This document shows, piece after piece, positions 49,879-59,012 of a stretch of 64,000 bases of DNA (the stretch's first letter is position 1; the number at the start of each line of letters is the position of its first letter). Source of the stretch: Comamonas sp. NLF-1-9 (GTDB lineage Bacteria; Pseudomonadota; Gammaproteobacteria; Burkholderiales; Burkholderiaceae_C); NCBI RefSeq assembly GCF_019195435.1, contig NZ_CP078069.1, forward strand, positions 2,604,001-2,668,000. The letters are read 5' to 3'. Below the pieces are notes generated by a model, which saw nothing but the letters and a program-made list of their open reading frames with translations, had not been told where the DNA came from and made no database searches. The position numbers and the translations under genes were made by a program.

Positions 49879-51017
49879 GGTCCCGTGATGTCAAAGAAGA
49901 TGGCGCCGGTTTTATATGTCACGCCAAGAAACAAGTGCATCAGGCGGCGCCCGCCTTCGCCGGGCACGGTATCGCGCGGTGTGAAGACGGCTGAGGATTG
50001 CATGCCGGTATGCGCCACATACAAGGCGCCGGGCATAGTGGCGCGCAGCGACATGTCGGCGATCGAATTGGTGACGTATATCGGAGTTACTCGCAGCTTG
50101 CCATTGATGGCGTCGGGATAGTCACCAAACACGTAATTTGAGCCAACTTCGCCGGAGACATAGCTGCCGAACAAAGACGCAGCGCGCACCTGCACCGCGC
50201 TGCCAGTGCCTGCAGCCACGCGCTCGGCGTAAAAGCCATTGCCGTCGTAAACGTAGCCTACCGCGCCGTAGCCATTGATCGCCGAGCTGGTGTCGCCCGT
50301 CATCAATGTGTTCCATGCGTCGCCGGAGGTTTTGAGCGTCAGCGGCTCGCCAAAGCACCACGGCTGCGATATCTCGTAGCCAGCGCCAAAATATTGCGCA
50401 TAGGAGCATGGCGCAAAGAAGAACAGGCGCGCATCGCCAAAGCAGTCGTAGCGCTGCGGTTCCGCGGTGCTGGCGTCTGAGGTTGCCTTGTGCCAGTACA
50501 GGCCGTTGCCGAAGTTGCCGGTGCCGGTTTCGATGGCGGTCATGGCGTTGTAGCCGTACACGCGCATGTAGTTGGCGGCGGTGTCGTTCACGCGCAGGTA
50601 ACGGCGGTTGCCCGCCACGTCCTGGCTGCGGTACACGCGCTTGTTGGTGGCGGTGTACACCTTCTCCCAGCCCAGCGGGGCGTATTTGACGGTGATGGTG
50701 CCGCTGGCTGCGCCGTCGGGCGCGGTGGTCTCGAACTGGATGTTGGCGCCGCCCTGCGTGAGCCGGTGCTCGCCATTGAGCGCGCCGGGCGTGGCGCCGG
50801 CGACGAGCACCACGCAGTGCTCTTCAAACTCGTTGCCGACGCCCATGGCGATGGTGCAGACGCCGCCCGAGACGCTGGCGCTGGTGGCAGTCGCCAGGCC
50901 CCAGCCGTCGACAAGGAAGGCATCGAGCAGGCCGACGCCGGTGCCCGCGGCGCGTTTGAGCGTGGGCGCGCCGCGCATGGATTCGTGGATGCGTTTGACG
51001 CTGGTATCAAGGGTCAT
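49869..51017 (-). CDS. Phage virion protein, 382 residues, unknown function
   Basis: Begins MTLDTSVKRIHESMRGAPTL; beta-rich with Gly, Thr and aromatic residues and no membrane segment. A part such as SGGVCTIAMGVGNEFEEHCV followed by HRLTQGGANIQFET recalls tail-tip or fibre proteins. It sits in the run of tail genes between the 637-residue protein and the small beta-domain protein. No recognised family. Confidence 0.6.
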   Translation of the reverse strand: MTLDTSVKRIHESMRGAPTLKRAAGTGVGLLDAFLVDGWGLATATSASVSGGVCTIAMGVGNEFEEHCVVLVAGATPGALNGEHRLTQGGANIQFETTAPDGAASGTITVKYAPLGWEKVYTATNKRVYRSQDVAGNRRYLRVNDTAANYMRVYGYNAMTAIETGTGNFGNGLYWHKATSDASTAEPQRYDCFGDARLFFFAPCSYAQYFGAGYEISQPWCFGEPLTLKTSGDAWNTLMTGDTSSAINGYGAVGYVYDGNGFYAERVAAGTGSAVQVRAASLFGSYVSGEVGSNYVFGDYPDAINGKLRVTPIYVTNSIADMSLRATMPGALYVAHTGMQSSAVFTPRDTVPGEGGRRLMHLFLGVTYKTGAIFFDITGPWR

Positions 51018-51038
51018 GGTGGGTCATCTCCCGGTGCT

Positions 51039-52952
51039 TCAGGGTGCGCTTGGCGGGCGGTCTACGTCGCCACCGGCCAGCAGGTCAAAGGAGTAGTCCG
51101 TGCCCGCAGCCACGCTGGGCTGCACGGTGCGGATGACGGCCATGGAGGACATGGCCGCCTCCAGGCGCACAAACACGGTGTTGCCCGCCACCCAGCCATT
51201 GCCCCAGCCGGCGGCGGCCAGCTCGAACAAGGGGGTGCTCAGGCTGAACGGATTGCCGGGGGAAAAATCCACGTTCTTGCTGCCCTGCCCGAGCCCGCCG
51301 GAGAATTCGCCGATCAGGTCGAACGTGGTGGCGTCGGCCTTGAATTTGAGCGCGTAGCGCTCGGTAAGCGCGCCGGCGTTGGTCACCGCTATGGGGTAGG
51401 CGGCGTCGTTATAGCTGGCCACCGCCGGGTTGCCGTCGACGTTGTCCGCCCAGGTGACGCCATCCCAGCTTTGCTGGTCGAAGACGCTGGCCACGCGGGC
51501 GAACTTGGTGCCAAAAAGCAGCACGCTACTGACCACGCTGCCCTCCGGGAAATCGTGGCTGAGGGGGAAGTTGAAGGCCACCGTGCCATCGATCTGCACA
51601 TCTGTGCACAGGCGCATGTCCTGGATGCGGTGCTCCACCGTCACGGGCTGCGCCCAGCCGCTCACGTCGGTGACGTGCACCCGGCCTGCGTCAAGGTCTG
51701 CCTCGGTGGCGGTGAAGCCTTCGTTGATCAGCTCGCCATTGGCGTCGATCAGCCAGACGTGCGACAGGCGCGTGCGCCCGCAGTCGATCACGTCGGAATT
51801 GGCGTAGGTGGTGGGCGCAATCTGCGCGTTGTGCCCGATGCAGACCATGCGGCCTTTGGCGAAGATGGGCACGCGGCCATCCTGCGGCAGGCGGGTGGGG
51901 TTCAGGCCCAGAATTTCCGGATCGACCGGCAGGTAGAGGTTGCTGACCGCGTTGTAGCGCAGGCTGGCGGGGTCGATAGGCCAAGGGCGCCAGATCTTGA
52001 GCGGCTCCACCGCACCCACATCGGCCGGGTCGTACCACCACTCCTGCTTGTCTTCCACGCTCAGGCTGCTGTCGAGCACGAAATCACCAAACTGCAACTG
52101 CGCCAGGCCGTTCTGGAACTCGAATTTGCCCGTGGCGTGGGGCCCGCTCAGGGTGCCATCGAGCGCGCAGGTCACCTCGATCTGGTTGCCCGCAACGTCC
52201 AGGCAGGTGATGGTGATCTGCCCGGGCTGGATGGGGCTCGCGTCTGTCATGAAAAACGCGCTTGCCGTGCGCCACTCGCCCTTGCTGGTCCACAGGCTGA
52301 GCAGCGTGATGCTGCCCGGGTTGGGGCCGACGACGTAGTCGCTCATCAAGGCATGGCCCGATGCGTAATCCACACGGCCGCTGATGATGCCGGGGCTGGC
52401 GTCGCTGCGGCCCCGGTAGAGCACGCCGTCGGCATCCTCATACGTGGTGCCCATCCAGACAAAGCGCACGCTGCCCGGCACGATGCGATCGACGGTGTAG
52501 GGACACAGGTCGATGCTGACAAGCGCCGGCGTGTAGCTCATGCTCTTGGCGGTGGGCGTGCCCGCGCCGGTGCGGTAGGTGGCCACGATGCTCGAACCCG
52601 CAAAAACTTCCTCGCCGACCGTGGTGCTGCCGTAGCTGCCGCCCTTGGCGCTGTTGCCGCCGCTGGAGCCGCTGCCGTCAGCGACGGCGGTGGAAAATTC
52701 GCGCGCGTCTTCGTGGTCGGCCTTGTATGTGCTGGCGCTGCGGTCGAATGTGACCACCTTCAGATTGACGGACTTGCTGGCGTAGGACACCGTGCCCCAG
52801 CCGCCGGGGAAAGCGCCTGCACCATCGTCCATGACGGTGCGGGCGGTGACGATGCGATGGTCGTTTGTGGTACCGCTCTCCTGCGTCATGGAGACGCTGC
52901 CGCCGCTGGATTTGGTGACGGCGAAGGGACGCTCGACGTATTTGATGGCCAT
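51039..52952 (-). CDS. Phage tail-associated virion protein, 637 residues
   Basis: Start at ATG 52952 (MAIKYVERPFAVTKSSGGSV). It contains a module MDDGAGAFPGGWGTVSYASK near residues 41-60 that is repeated in the preceding protein (52964-54664), and beta-rich stretches with Trp/Tyr throughout. It lies 11 bp after the 566-residue tail protein gene. By size and position it corresponds to the large tail proteins downstream of the tape measure in siphoviral transposable phages. Exact role unknown. Confidence 0.65.
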   Translation of the reverse strand: MAIKYVERPFAVTKSSGGSVSMTQESGTTNDHRIVTARTVMDDGAGAFPGGWGTVSYASKSVNLKVVTFDRSASTYKADHEDAREFSTAVADGSGSSGGNSAKGGSYGSTTVGEEVFAGSSIVATYRTGAGTPTAKSMSYTPALVSIDLCPYTVDRIVPGSVRFVWMGTTYEDADGVLYRGRSDASPGIISGRVDYASGHALMSDYVVGPNPGSITLLSLWTSKGEWRTASAFFMTDASPIQPGQITITCLDVAGNQIEVTCALDGTLSGPHATGKFEFQNGLAQLQFGDFVLDSSLSVEDKQEWWYDPADVGAVEPLKIWRPWPIDPASLRYNAVSNLYLPVDPEILGLNPTRLPQDGRVPIFAKGRMVCIGHNAQIAPTTYANSDVIDCGRTRLSHVWLIDANGELINEGFTATEADLDAGRVHVTDVSGWAQPVTVEHRIQDMRLCTDVQIDGTVAFNFPLSHDFPEGSVVSSVLLFGTKFARVASVFDQQSWDGVTWADNVDGNPAVASYNDAAYPIAVTNAGALTERYALKFKADATTFDLIGEFSGGLGQGSKNVDFSPGNPFSLSTPLFELAAAGWGNGWVAGNTVFVRLEAAMSSMAVIRTVQPSVAAGTDYSFDLLAGGDVDRPPSAP

Positions 52953-52963
52953 GTGTGCGCTCC

Positions 52964-54664
52964 TCAATAAGCCGATCGCGGCCAGTTGACCGAGCCCATG
53001 CCGCTGGTGGCAGCGGGCTCGTAATACTCGGGCACGCTCTTGATCGTGTAGGTGACGCCCGCGCTCTTGCTTGCGGCCGTGGTGCTGTCGCTGGCGCCGC
53101 TGGTGGTGCTCACCAGGCTTGCTACGGCCCACTGCACCGCCAGCGTGCCGGCGGCGGGCTGCTGCGAGAGCGCGAAGCTGATGAAGCCGCCGCCATCGGG
53201 CGCGCTGGGCGTGATGATGTCGGTGACCACCGCGTCGAGCTCGTAATCAATATCGAACTGCGCGCCCGCATCGGGCATGTAGGTCGGGCGCACGATCACG
53301 CTGCGGCTCGGATAGTCGATCACGCCGGCGCCATCGCCCACGAGGTTGCCGCTGCCGTCGTCGGTGATCGTGTAGACGGTGCCCCCGCTGGTGTAGGCCA
53401 GCGATAGGCTGGAGCGCACCACCTGCTCATCTCCGCTGCCGTCCTCGGCCGCGCCCTCGAGCATGAAAGAAAACTCTGGCGGGCGCACCTGCGCGCCCTG
53501 GCTGCTGCGGTTGGTGTAGGCCACGCGCTCGCCCCATTGCAGCACCAGCGCGCTGCCCGCGTCGGGCAGGCTGGGCAGCGTGACGGCCGCCGAGCCGGTG
53601 AGGTAGTTGACCACGCCCGCCGCCCGACCAGTGAAGGTGCCGCTGCCGTCGTCCTGTGCCGTCTGGCGATTGCCCAGGCCCACCCAGGTGAGGGTGAGCG
53701 TGCCCGGCTCGGGCAGGGGCGAGAGCGTGAACACATAGCTCAGCCCCCGGTTTTCCTGCCCGATGAGGATGCGCCTGGCGTGAGGCGTGGCGGCTACCTC
53801 CACCAGGCGCGGGCTGGTGGCCAGCGTGACAGTGCGCCGCGAGGCGGGGGTTTGATCGAGCGCGGGCACTTGCGTGGCGCTGGATGGCACCAGCTGCCCA
53901 TAGACGCTGGTGACCTTGGCCTTGTACGCGCCCAGGGCGGCGATGGCGCTGGTGGCTGCGGCGCCGTAGTAGTTGGCGGCGTCGGCGACGGTGGTGTCGC
54001 GCACCACGGCCGCGGCCGGGTTGGTGCGCGCGGCAAAGTAGCGGTTGGGGTCGGTGCCGGTGAGGCCCCGCGTGAGGCCGCTGGCCAGCTCGCAGGAGAC
54101 CACCTGCACCGGGTAGTCGCCCTTGTCGTCGCTGAAGGTGCGCACCTCGCTCTCGACCTTGATCACGCGCACCCATTCGGTGGCCTCTTGCGGCGTGCCT
54201 TCGCCGCTCACGATGGCCAGCGTGCGCCCCACGGTGGGCTTGAGCGCCACGCCCGGGCGGCCCATGAGCTGCAAGCTGGCCTGGCCCTGCACGTGGTTGC
54301 CCATCAAGAGGCCGTTCCAGGGCACACCGCGAATCAGGTAGTTGGCGATCGCCTCGCTGATCTGGCTGCGCCGCGCAAAGGGCGCGCAAGACGCCAGCGT
54401 GACGGACACGTTGGGGTCGGCGGGCAGCTTGGCGACCATGGCGTAGGCGCCCAGCAGCCGGTCGGTGTTGTCGGTATCCACATGCAAAAACGCCTGGCGG
54501 ATGCTGACGTTGCCGATTGTGCGGCTGACGGTGTCGACGTCGTCAAACAAAGTATTGCTCTGGCCCCAGGCGATGGTGGCGCCCGATGGGCCGCCGCCGC
54601 CTTCTGGCACGTCAGCCATTACTTTGCTGGCGCGGATCTTGATGTCGTTGGAGAGGATGGTCAT
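52964..54664 (-). CDS. Phage tail-associated virion protein with two internal modules, 566 residues
   Basis: Start at ATG 54664 (MTILSNDIKIRASKVMADVP). Two copies of a module of about 60 residues end in DDGSGTFTGRAAGVVNYLTG (338-357) and DDGSGNLVGDGAGVIDYPSR (435-454), each followed by LPDAG/MPDAG. The N-terminal part (1-230) is distinct, mixed alpha/beta. It is one of the large tail proteins after the tape measure. Function unassigned. Confidence 0.65.
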   Translation of the reverse strand: MTILSNDIKIRASKVMADVPEGGGGPSGATIAWGQSNTLFDDVDTVSRTIGNVSIRQAFLHVDTDNTDRLLGAYAMVAKLPADPNVSVTLASCAPFARRSQISEAIANYLIRGVPWNGLLMGNHVQGQASLQLMGRPGVALKPTVGRTLAIVSGEGTPQEATEWVRVIKVESEVRTFSDDKGDYPVQVVSCELASGLTRGLTGTDPNRYFAARTNPAAAVVRDTTVADAANYYGAAATSAIAALGAYKAKVTSVYGQLVPSSATQVPALDQTPASRRTVTLATSPRLVEVAATPHARRILIGQENRGLSYVFTLSPLPEPGTLTLTWVGLGNRQTAQDDGSGTFTGRAAGVVNYLTGSAAVTLPSLPDAGSALVLQWGERVAYTNRSSQGAQVRPPEFSFMLEGAAEDGSGDEQVVRSSLSLAYTSGGTVYTITDDGSGNLVGDGAGVIDYPSRSVIVRPTYMPDAGAQFDIDYELDAVVTDIITPSAPDGGGFISFALSQQPAAGTLAVQWAVASLVSTTSGASDSTTAASKSAGVTYTIKSVPEYYEPAATSGMGSVNWPRSAY

Positions 54665-54671
54665 GGCGGGT

Positions 54672-55088
54672 TTAAATCTCGATGAACCTGAGAGTCGGCA
54701 GATGCACGGTGTCGGCGTCGATCTCCGCGTCCGCGATCTGCCACAGGGGCGTGGCATCGAGCGCGGGCGGCTGCGTGTGGTCCCACATCACGGTGTGGTC
54801 TTGCCCGCGGATGTGCAGGGTGAACTGCGCGCCGGGGATGGCCGCCCAGGCGGCCAGTTGCAGGATCTGCGCGCGCGGCGTCCAGGCGGCGCTTTCGCGC
54901 CCGTCCAGGGTGATGGGGCGCCCCGCCTGGCGGGCGCGCACGTGCACCATCAGGTCGCCCAGCGTGCCGTAGTCCAGCTGCATCTGCGGCGCCTGCCAAG
55001 TGTGCTCATCCACCCACAGCAGGCGCTCGGACAGGGTGAGCGTGCTGGGGGCGCTGCCGCCGGCGGTGTAGCTCAGTGTGATGGCCAT
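54672..55088 (-). CDS. Phage tail protein, 138 residues
   Basis: Start ATG 55088 (MAITLSYTAGGSAPSTLTLS), 1 bp after the tape-measure stop. Beta-rich (WVDEHTWQAPQMQLDYGTLG, AQFTLHIRGQDHTVMWDHTQ). Its place directly after the tape measure is that of a distal-tail or tape-measure-linked protein. No family recognised. Confidence 0.6.
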   Translation of the reverse strand: MAITLSYTAGGSAPSTLTLSERLLWVDEHTWQAPQMQLDYGTLGDLMVHVRARQAGRPITLDGRESAAWTPRAQILQLAAWAAIPGAQFTLHIRGQDHTVMWDHTQPPALDATPLWQIADAEIDADTVHLPTLRFIEI

Positions 55089-55089
55089 C

Positions 55090-57813
55090 TCAGGCGGCCC
55101 TCGATTTGTCTTGCGCCAGGCGGCGCAGCAGCGCCTCGGCCTGGCGCTGGCTGTCGGCGTCGGCAAATTTCAGCTGCGAGCGGGTGCCATCGATGGTGAC
55201 GTTGCTCACGTAGGTGTTGCCGCCGCCACCGCTGGCGCCTTGTGACTGCTCCAGGAAGGCGATGCGGTTAGCCGCTTCGGCCTTGCCGTCGCCGTACTTG
55301 TAGTAGTCCACCATCTTGCCCAGCGCACCGCTGAGCGTGCTGCCGCGGCCGCCCCATTTCATCTGCCCGGCGGACGCGAGATACGGTACTTTGCCCGTCG
55401 AGTCCACGAATTGCCGAGCAAGGTCCTCGGCGAGCAGCTCGTTGAGCCCCGCTTGCTTGAGGTAGTCGATGATCAGGGCGCGAGACCAGACGCCTTGGGT
55501 CTGCACGTTGCCCGATGCGTCGCTCGTCATGCCGTCTTTGTTGCGAAAACCCATGCCCACGCGCTCGACGTTTCTGGCGACTTCGTTCTGTGCTACCGCA
55601 TATTTGGATAGGGACTCCGTAGCCCAGTCGATGCTGTCGCGCACGTCACGCCAGCCCTTGGACATTCTTCCGGTGGCGGCCTCGCTCTTGGCGGCAGCTG
55701 CGCCGGCTTCGTTGCCGTAGTGCGTGAGGTTGGTGATGGCCTGATAGATCAGTTCGGTGCTCTCGCGCATGGCCGAGGCTTCCTTGATCTTGGCCTGTGC
55801 CACCTTGATGCTGGCCTGCAGCTCGGCCTCTTTGACCTTGTTGACCTCGCCCGAGATGCGCATGGCCTCCAGCTGCGCCTGTGCCACCGCAATGGTGCCC
55901 TTGGCTTCTTCGCGCATGGCGGCGGCCTTGGCTTCGGTGATCTTGATCTCGATCTGCAATTGCAGGATGCGCGCCTGGCGCGCGCCCCGCTCATCACCCA
56001 TCAAGCGGGCCATCTCCACCGCCTGGCCCGCCAGCCTGCTCTGCGTCTGCAGCAAGCTGATGGCGGCGTCGGCATTGCCCTTCTTGGCGATGGCGCTGGC
56101 ACGTTCGGCATCGACCTGGGCACGTGCGGCCTGCACCTCTTCGCTCTTGGCGCGGGCATTGGCCTGGGCTGCCACGGCTTGGGCTGTGGTCTTGTCGGCC
56201 TCGATCTGCTTGACCTCGATCAGCTCCTGCAGGGCCTTGAGCTCTTCGCGCTGCTGGTCGGTGGCCTTGCCGCTGGCCTGCAGTGCGGCGCCGCGCTGCT
56301 TGAGCTCCTCGCGCAGCGCGGCGACTTCTTCGGTGCGTTTTTGCGCCAGGGCGGCGGTGGCGTCGGCCTGGTCCTGTGCGGCCTTGGCCACGGCTTTGCG
56401 CAGGGCCTCTTCGTCGCCCAGTTGCTTGGCTTGGGCAATGGCCGCTTCACCGCGGGCCTTCGCGGCCTGCAATTGCTTTTCCGCCAGGGCAATGCCCTGG
56501 GCCATGAATTCGTTGACAATCTGGTAGCCCGCCGCGGCATTGGCTGCAGCATTGCCTGCGGCAGTGGTGGCGCTGGCCGCCTTGTCCTGGCTGGCGGCAT
56601 AGCCGTCGCCCAGGCCTGCGGCCTTGGCGAAGGCGGCGCCGGTGTCCGTCACGCGCTGCATGTTGTCGCGCAGCGCATCGGTGAGGGCGTTCACCGTCGT
56701 CTTCATCTCGGACTGCTTTTGCGCCCAGGTGAGCGAGCGGTCCGCCAGCGTGGCGATGATGGAGCCCGTGGCCAGTGCCACCTGGCCAAAGCTGTACAGC
56801 CCGCTGGTGAGCGCCACCAGGGGCGTTACCACCAGGCCGAGCGCGCCAGCGAGGATCTTCACCGCCCCGGTGAGTGCGGTAATGGCCCCGGAGTCGCCCG
56901 CCGCCACCATGGCGTGCTGCAGCGCGCCCTTCAGACGCTCCCAGGTGGCGGCCAGGCTGGTGTTTTCCTGCGCCATGGGCGCGAGCTGCGCGGTCAGCGC
57001 CGGGAAGACCTGATCGGCCGTGATTTGCCCCGTCTGCAAAAGCTTTTGCAGCTGCAGCTCGGTGATGCCCATGCCGTCGGCGGCCAGCTTGAGCGCGCCC
57101 GGCAGTGCATCGCCCAGCTGCTTTTGCATCTGCGCCAGCGAGACGGTGCCGGTGCTGGCCATCTTGCCCAGCGCGTCCACCGCGCGGGCGATCCGCTGCT
57201 GGCTCATGCCCAGCGGCTCGCCCGAGCGCACCAGGGCGCCGAAGAGCTCGTTTTGCTGGCGCAGCGGGATGTTGGCCGCGGTGGCCTTGCCGGAAAATTC
57301 CAGCCACATGTCGCCCACGCTCTTGAGCGACAGGCCGGCGTCGGCGGCCACGGTGCGCAACTGGCCGATCTGCTGCTCGGCCACCTGGCCGTCCTTGTAG
57401 ATGCCAGTCAGGCCGGTGCGCAGGGTGTCGATGTCGGCATTGGCACGGACGAAGGCCGCGCCCAGCTCACGGGCCTTGCTGATCAGGCCTTCGAACAGCC
57501 CGATCAGGCCTTGCCCGAGCGCACTGCCGATGGTGAAGTCCTTGAGCGTGGACGAGGTTTCGCGCCAGCGGTCGCGCAAGGCCTCGGTGGCGCGGGCAAA
57601 GCCGCTGGTGGCGCTACCCGCCTGCTCCAGCCCAGCGGCGCTTTGGCCCATGCTGCCCAGCTTGCCCGCGGCCTCTTGCGCGTTTTGGCCGGCCTGCTGG
57701 GTCTTGCCCGAGAGCTCATCGACGGCGCCAGCCGTGGCCTGCACCCCGGCGCGCGCCTGCTCGGCGTCGGCGCGGATGCGTAGTTCAAGCTCTCTGTCTG
57801 CCATGGCCGCCAT
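55090..57813 (-). CDS. Phage tail tape-measure protein
   Basis: A 907-residue protein. Residues about 85-290 match the tape-measure N-terminal domain (LRTGLTGIYKDGQVAEQQIG, GDALPGALKLAADGMGITEL). Hydrophobic segments follow (ILAGALGLVVTPLVALTSGL) and then a long Ala/Gln/Glu/Lys-rich coiled coil (about 440-690). It sets tail length and reaches through the tail tube. At roughly 0.15 nm per residue a tail near 135 nm would be expected (general rule, not measured). Starts MAAMADRE, with a second ATG 9 nt later. A conserved leader motif lies 27 nt upstream. Confidence 0.88.
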   Translation of the reverse strand: MAAMADRELELRIRADAEQARAGVQATAGAVDELSGKTQQAGQNAQEAAGKLGSMGQSAAGLEQAGSATSGFARATEALRDRWRETSSTLKDFTIGSALGQGLIGLFEGLISKARELGAAFVRANADIDTLRTGLTGIYKDGQVAEQQIGQLRTVAADAGLSLKSVGDMWLEFSGKATAANIPLRQQNELFGALVRSGEPLGMSQQRIARAVDALGKMASTGTVSLAQMQKQLGDALPGALKLAADGMGITELQLQKLLQTGQITADQVFPALTAQLAPMAQENTSLAATWERLKGALQHAMVAAGDSGAITALTGAVKILAGALGLVVTPLVALTSGLYSFGQVALATGSIIATLADRSLTWAQKQSEMKTTVNALTDALRDNMQRVTDTGAAFAKAAGLGDGYAASQDKAASATTAAGNAAANAAAGYQIVNEFMAQGIALAEKQLQAAKARGEAAIAQAKQLGDEEALRKAVAKAAQDQADATAALAQKRTEEVAALREELKQRGAALQASGKATDQQREELKALQELIEVKQIEADKTTAQAVAAQANARAKSEEVQAARAQVDAERASAIAKKGNADAAISLLQTQSRLAGQAVEMARLMGDERGARQARILQLQIEIKITEAKAAAMREEAKGTIAVAQAQLEAMRISGEVNKVKEAELQASIKVAQAKIKEASAMRESTELIYQAITNLTHYGNEAGAAAAKSEAATGRMSKGWRDVRDSIDWATESLSKYAVAQNEVARNVERVGMGFRNKDGMTSDASGNVQTQGVWSRALIIDYLKQAGLNELLAEDLARQFVDSTGKVPYLASAGQMKWGGRGSTLSGALGKMVDYYKYGDGKAEAANRIAFLEQSQGASGGGGNTYVSNVTIDGTRSQLKFADADSQRQAEALLRRLAQDKSRAA

Positions 57814-57839
57814 GGTGGCCGGCAGCGGGCAGCAAGGCT

Positions 57840-57855
57840 AAATGACGGGGGTCAG
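57840..57855 (-). promoter_or_regulatory. Shared leader motif, tape-measure copy
   Basis: On the minus strand CTGACCCCCGTCATTT. It is identical, except for one base, to 62622-62607 upstream of the protease gene, with the same 26-nt gap to the ATG. It contains the dyad TGAC-N4-GTCA. Confidence 0.5.
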
Positions 57856-57907
57856 GAGTTGGGGTGTGGCGAGGGCCGCCGGATGCGGGGGGATGCCCCC
57901 ACCCCTG

Positions 57908-57964
57908 CCCTCCCCCAGAGGGGGAGGGTGTGAAGAGGGCAGCTCCCCCAGAGGGGGAGGGTGT
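57908..57964. repeat. Two CCCTCCCCC-type hairpin repeats
   Basis: A 22-bp direct repeat (57910-57931 and 57943-57964) with period 33. The first is the stem CCCTCCCCC-AGA-GGGGGAGGG with perfect 9-bp arms (57908-57928). It occupies the gap between the major tail protein and tape-measure genes. Confidence 0.75.
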
Positions 57965-57971
57965 CAAGCAG

Positions 57972-58988
57972 TCAGACGGCGGGTGCGGCGGCTACGGTCT
58001 GGCGGTAGTACTGCGACAGGCCCATGCCCACGCGATTGGCGTCCTTGAGTACGCTGCCGCTCACGTCCAGCGCGCCGAAGTTGTCCTGGATGAAGCTCAG
58101 CTGCTTGGCAATCGACTGGCTGCAGCGAAACACCTCCAGCACGCAGGGGCTGCCGCCGTCGGCCTCGTTCAGGCCGCCGAAGACGAGCTCGAGTTCCACC
58201 GCCTTGGTGGTCAGCGCTTCGATGCGTACCTGGTCGGCATAGCTGTAGGTGATCTGCAGTGTGGCGTCGTCGGCAATGTCCTGCGCGTCGGGCACGATGT
58301 AGATGCCCTCGGGGCGCACCACGTAGTTGCCTTCGGCAGGCACCACGGCCGGGGCAGGCCAGGTGTAGGTGATCCACAGCGTGGCGTCGTTGATGCTGTC
58401 CGCCGGGCTTTGCTCGATTTCGATGCCGGTGGCCGTGACGCTGTAGTTGCCCGTGGCAACCAAAGGCGTGGCGCCGACCAGAGAGGACCCGATCTTGACC
58501 GAGACGGCGCTGGGGTTGCCATGCGCCAAGGCGATGGTGCTGCCTGCGTTCACGTGTTCATGCTTTTCGTCTTCCTCGGTGGTGGGCGTGCCGTCGTACT
58601 GGGTGACCACCACGTTGGCAGGCACCTTGTGCGCCAGCATCAACAGGCTGCCCAGGTGCACGTGTTCGAAGATTTCGGGCTCCACCACCACGCCTGCATC
58701 CACCGCGGTAGTGCTGCCGTAGGTGGCGCGCATGAGGTTGGTGATGTTCAGGTCGGCCAGCTTCATGCTGAGGTTGACCTCTTGCACGCGGCGCACCTCG
58801 GCGTGCACGCCGCCGCCCATCTTGGTCATGTCCATTTGGGTCTTGACGTCTTCGCTGTGCTCCAGCGTGAGCTCCAGCACGTTGCCGATTTCGGCCAGCG
58901 CCTGGGCGCTGCCGTAGGGGCGGGCATAGACCTGGCCCACCTGCATGCTGGGGCGGTAGATCTTCTTGATGATGTCGGTGGCGGGCAT
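57972..58988 (-). CDS. Phage major tail protein (tail tube) with duplicated C-terminal modules
   Basis: A 338-residue protein. The N-terminal 120 residues (MPATDIIKKIYRPSMQVGQV, NVLELTLEHSEDVKTQMDMT) are tube-like. Residues 180-210 and 220-250 are two copies of a module (GNYSVTATGIEIEQSPADS and GNYVVRPEGIYIVPDAQDI, each ending DDATL or NDATL plus ITY), an exact 40-residue period. The C-terminal part (VELELVFGGLNEADGGSPCV) returns to tube-like sequence. It lies just before the tape measure in phage order, as expected for the tube. The modules probably decorate the tail surface. Confidence 0.75.
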   Translation of the reverse strand: MPATDIIKKIYRPSMQVGQVYARPYGSAQALAEIGNVLELTLEHSEDVKTQMDMTKMGGGVHAEVRRVQEVNLSMKLADLNITNLMRATYGSTTAVDAGVVVEPEIFEHVHLGSLLMLAHKVPANVVVTQYDGTPTTEEDEKHEHVNAGSTIALAHGNPSAVSVKIGSSLVGATPLVATGNYSVTATGIEIEQSPADSINDATLWITYTWPAPAVVPAEGNYVVRPEGIYIVPDAQDIADDATLQITYSYADQVRIEALTTKAVELELVFGGLNEADGGSPCVLEVFRCSQSIAKQLSFIQDNFGALDVSGSVLKDANRVGMGLSQYYRQTVAAAPAV

Positions 58989-59012
58989 GGGGATGGCTCC
59001 TTGGGGTGCAGA

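Noticed and set aside
57785..57967. A 60-codon minus-strand frame rich in Pro, Ser and Gly
   Set aside because: Made mainly of the hairpin repeats and the tape-measure leader; no gene-like features.
57908..57967. CRISPR-like direct repeats
   Set aside because: Only two units with an 11-bp spacer, each a palindrome, and no cas genes: dispersed hairpins.
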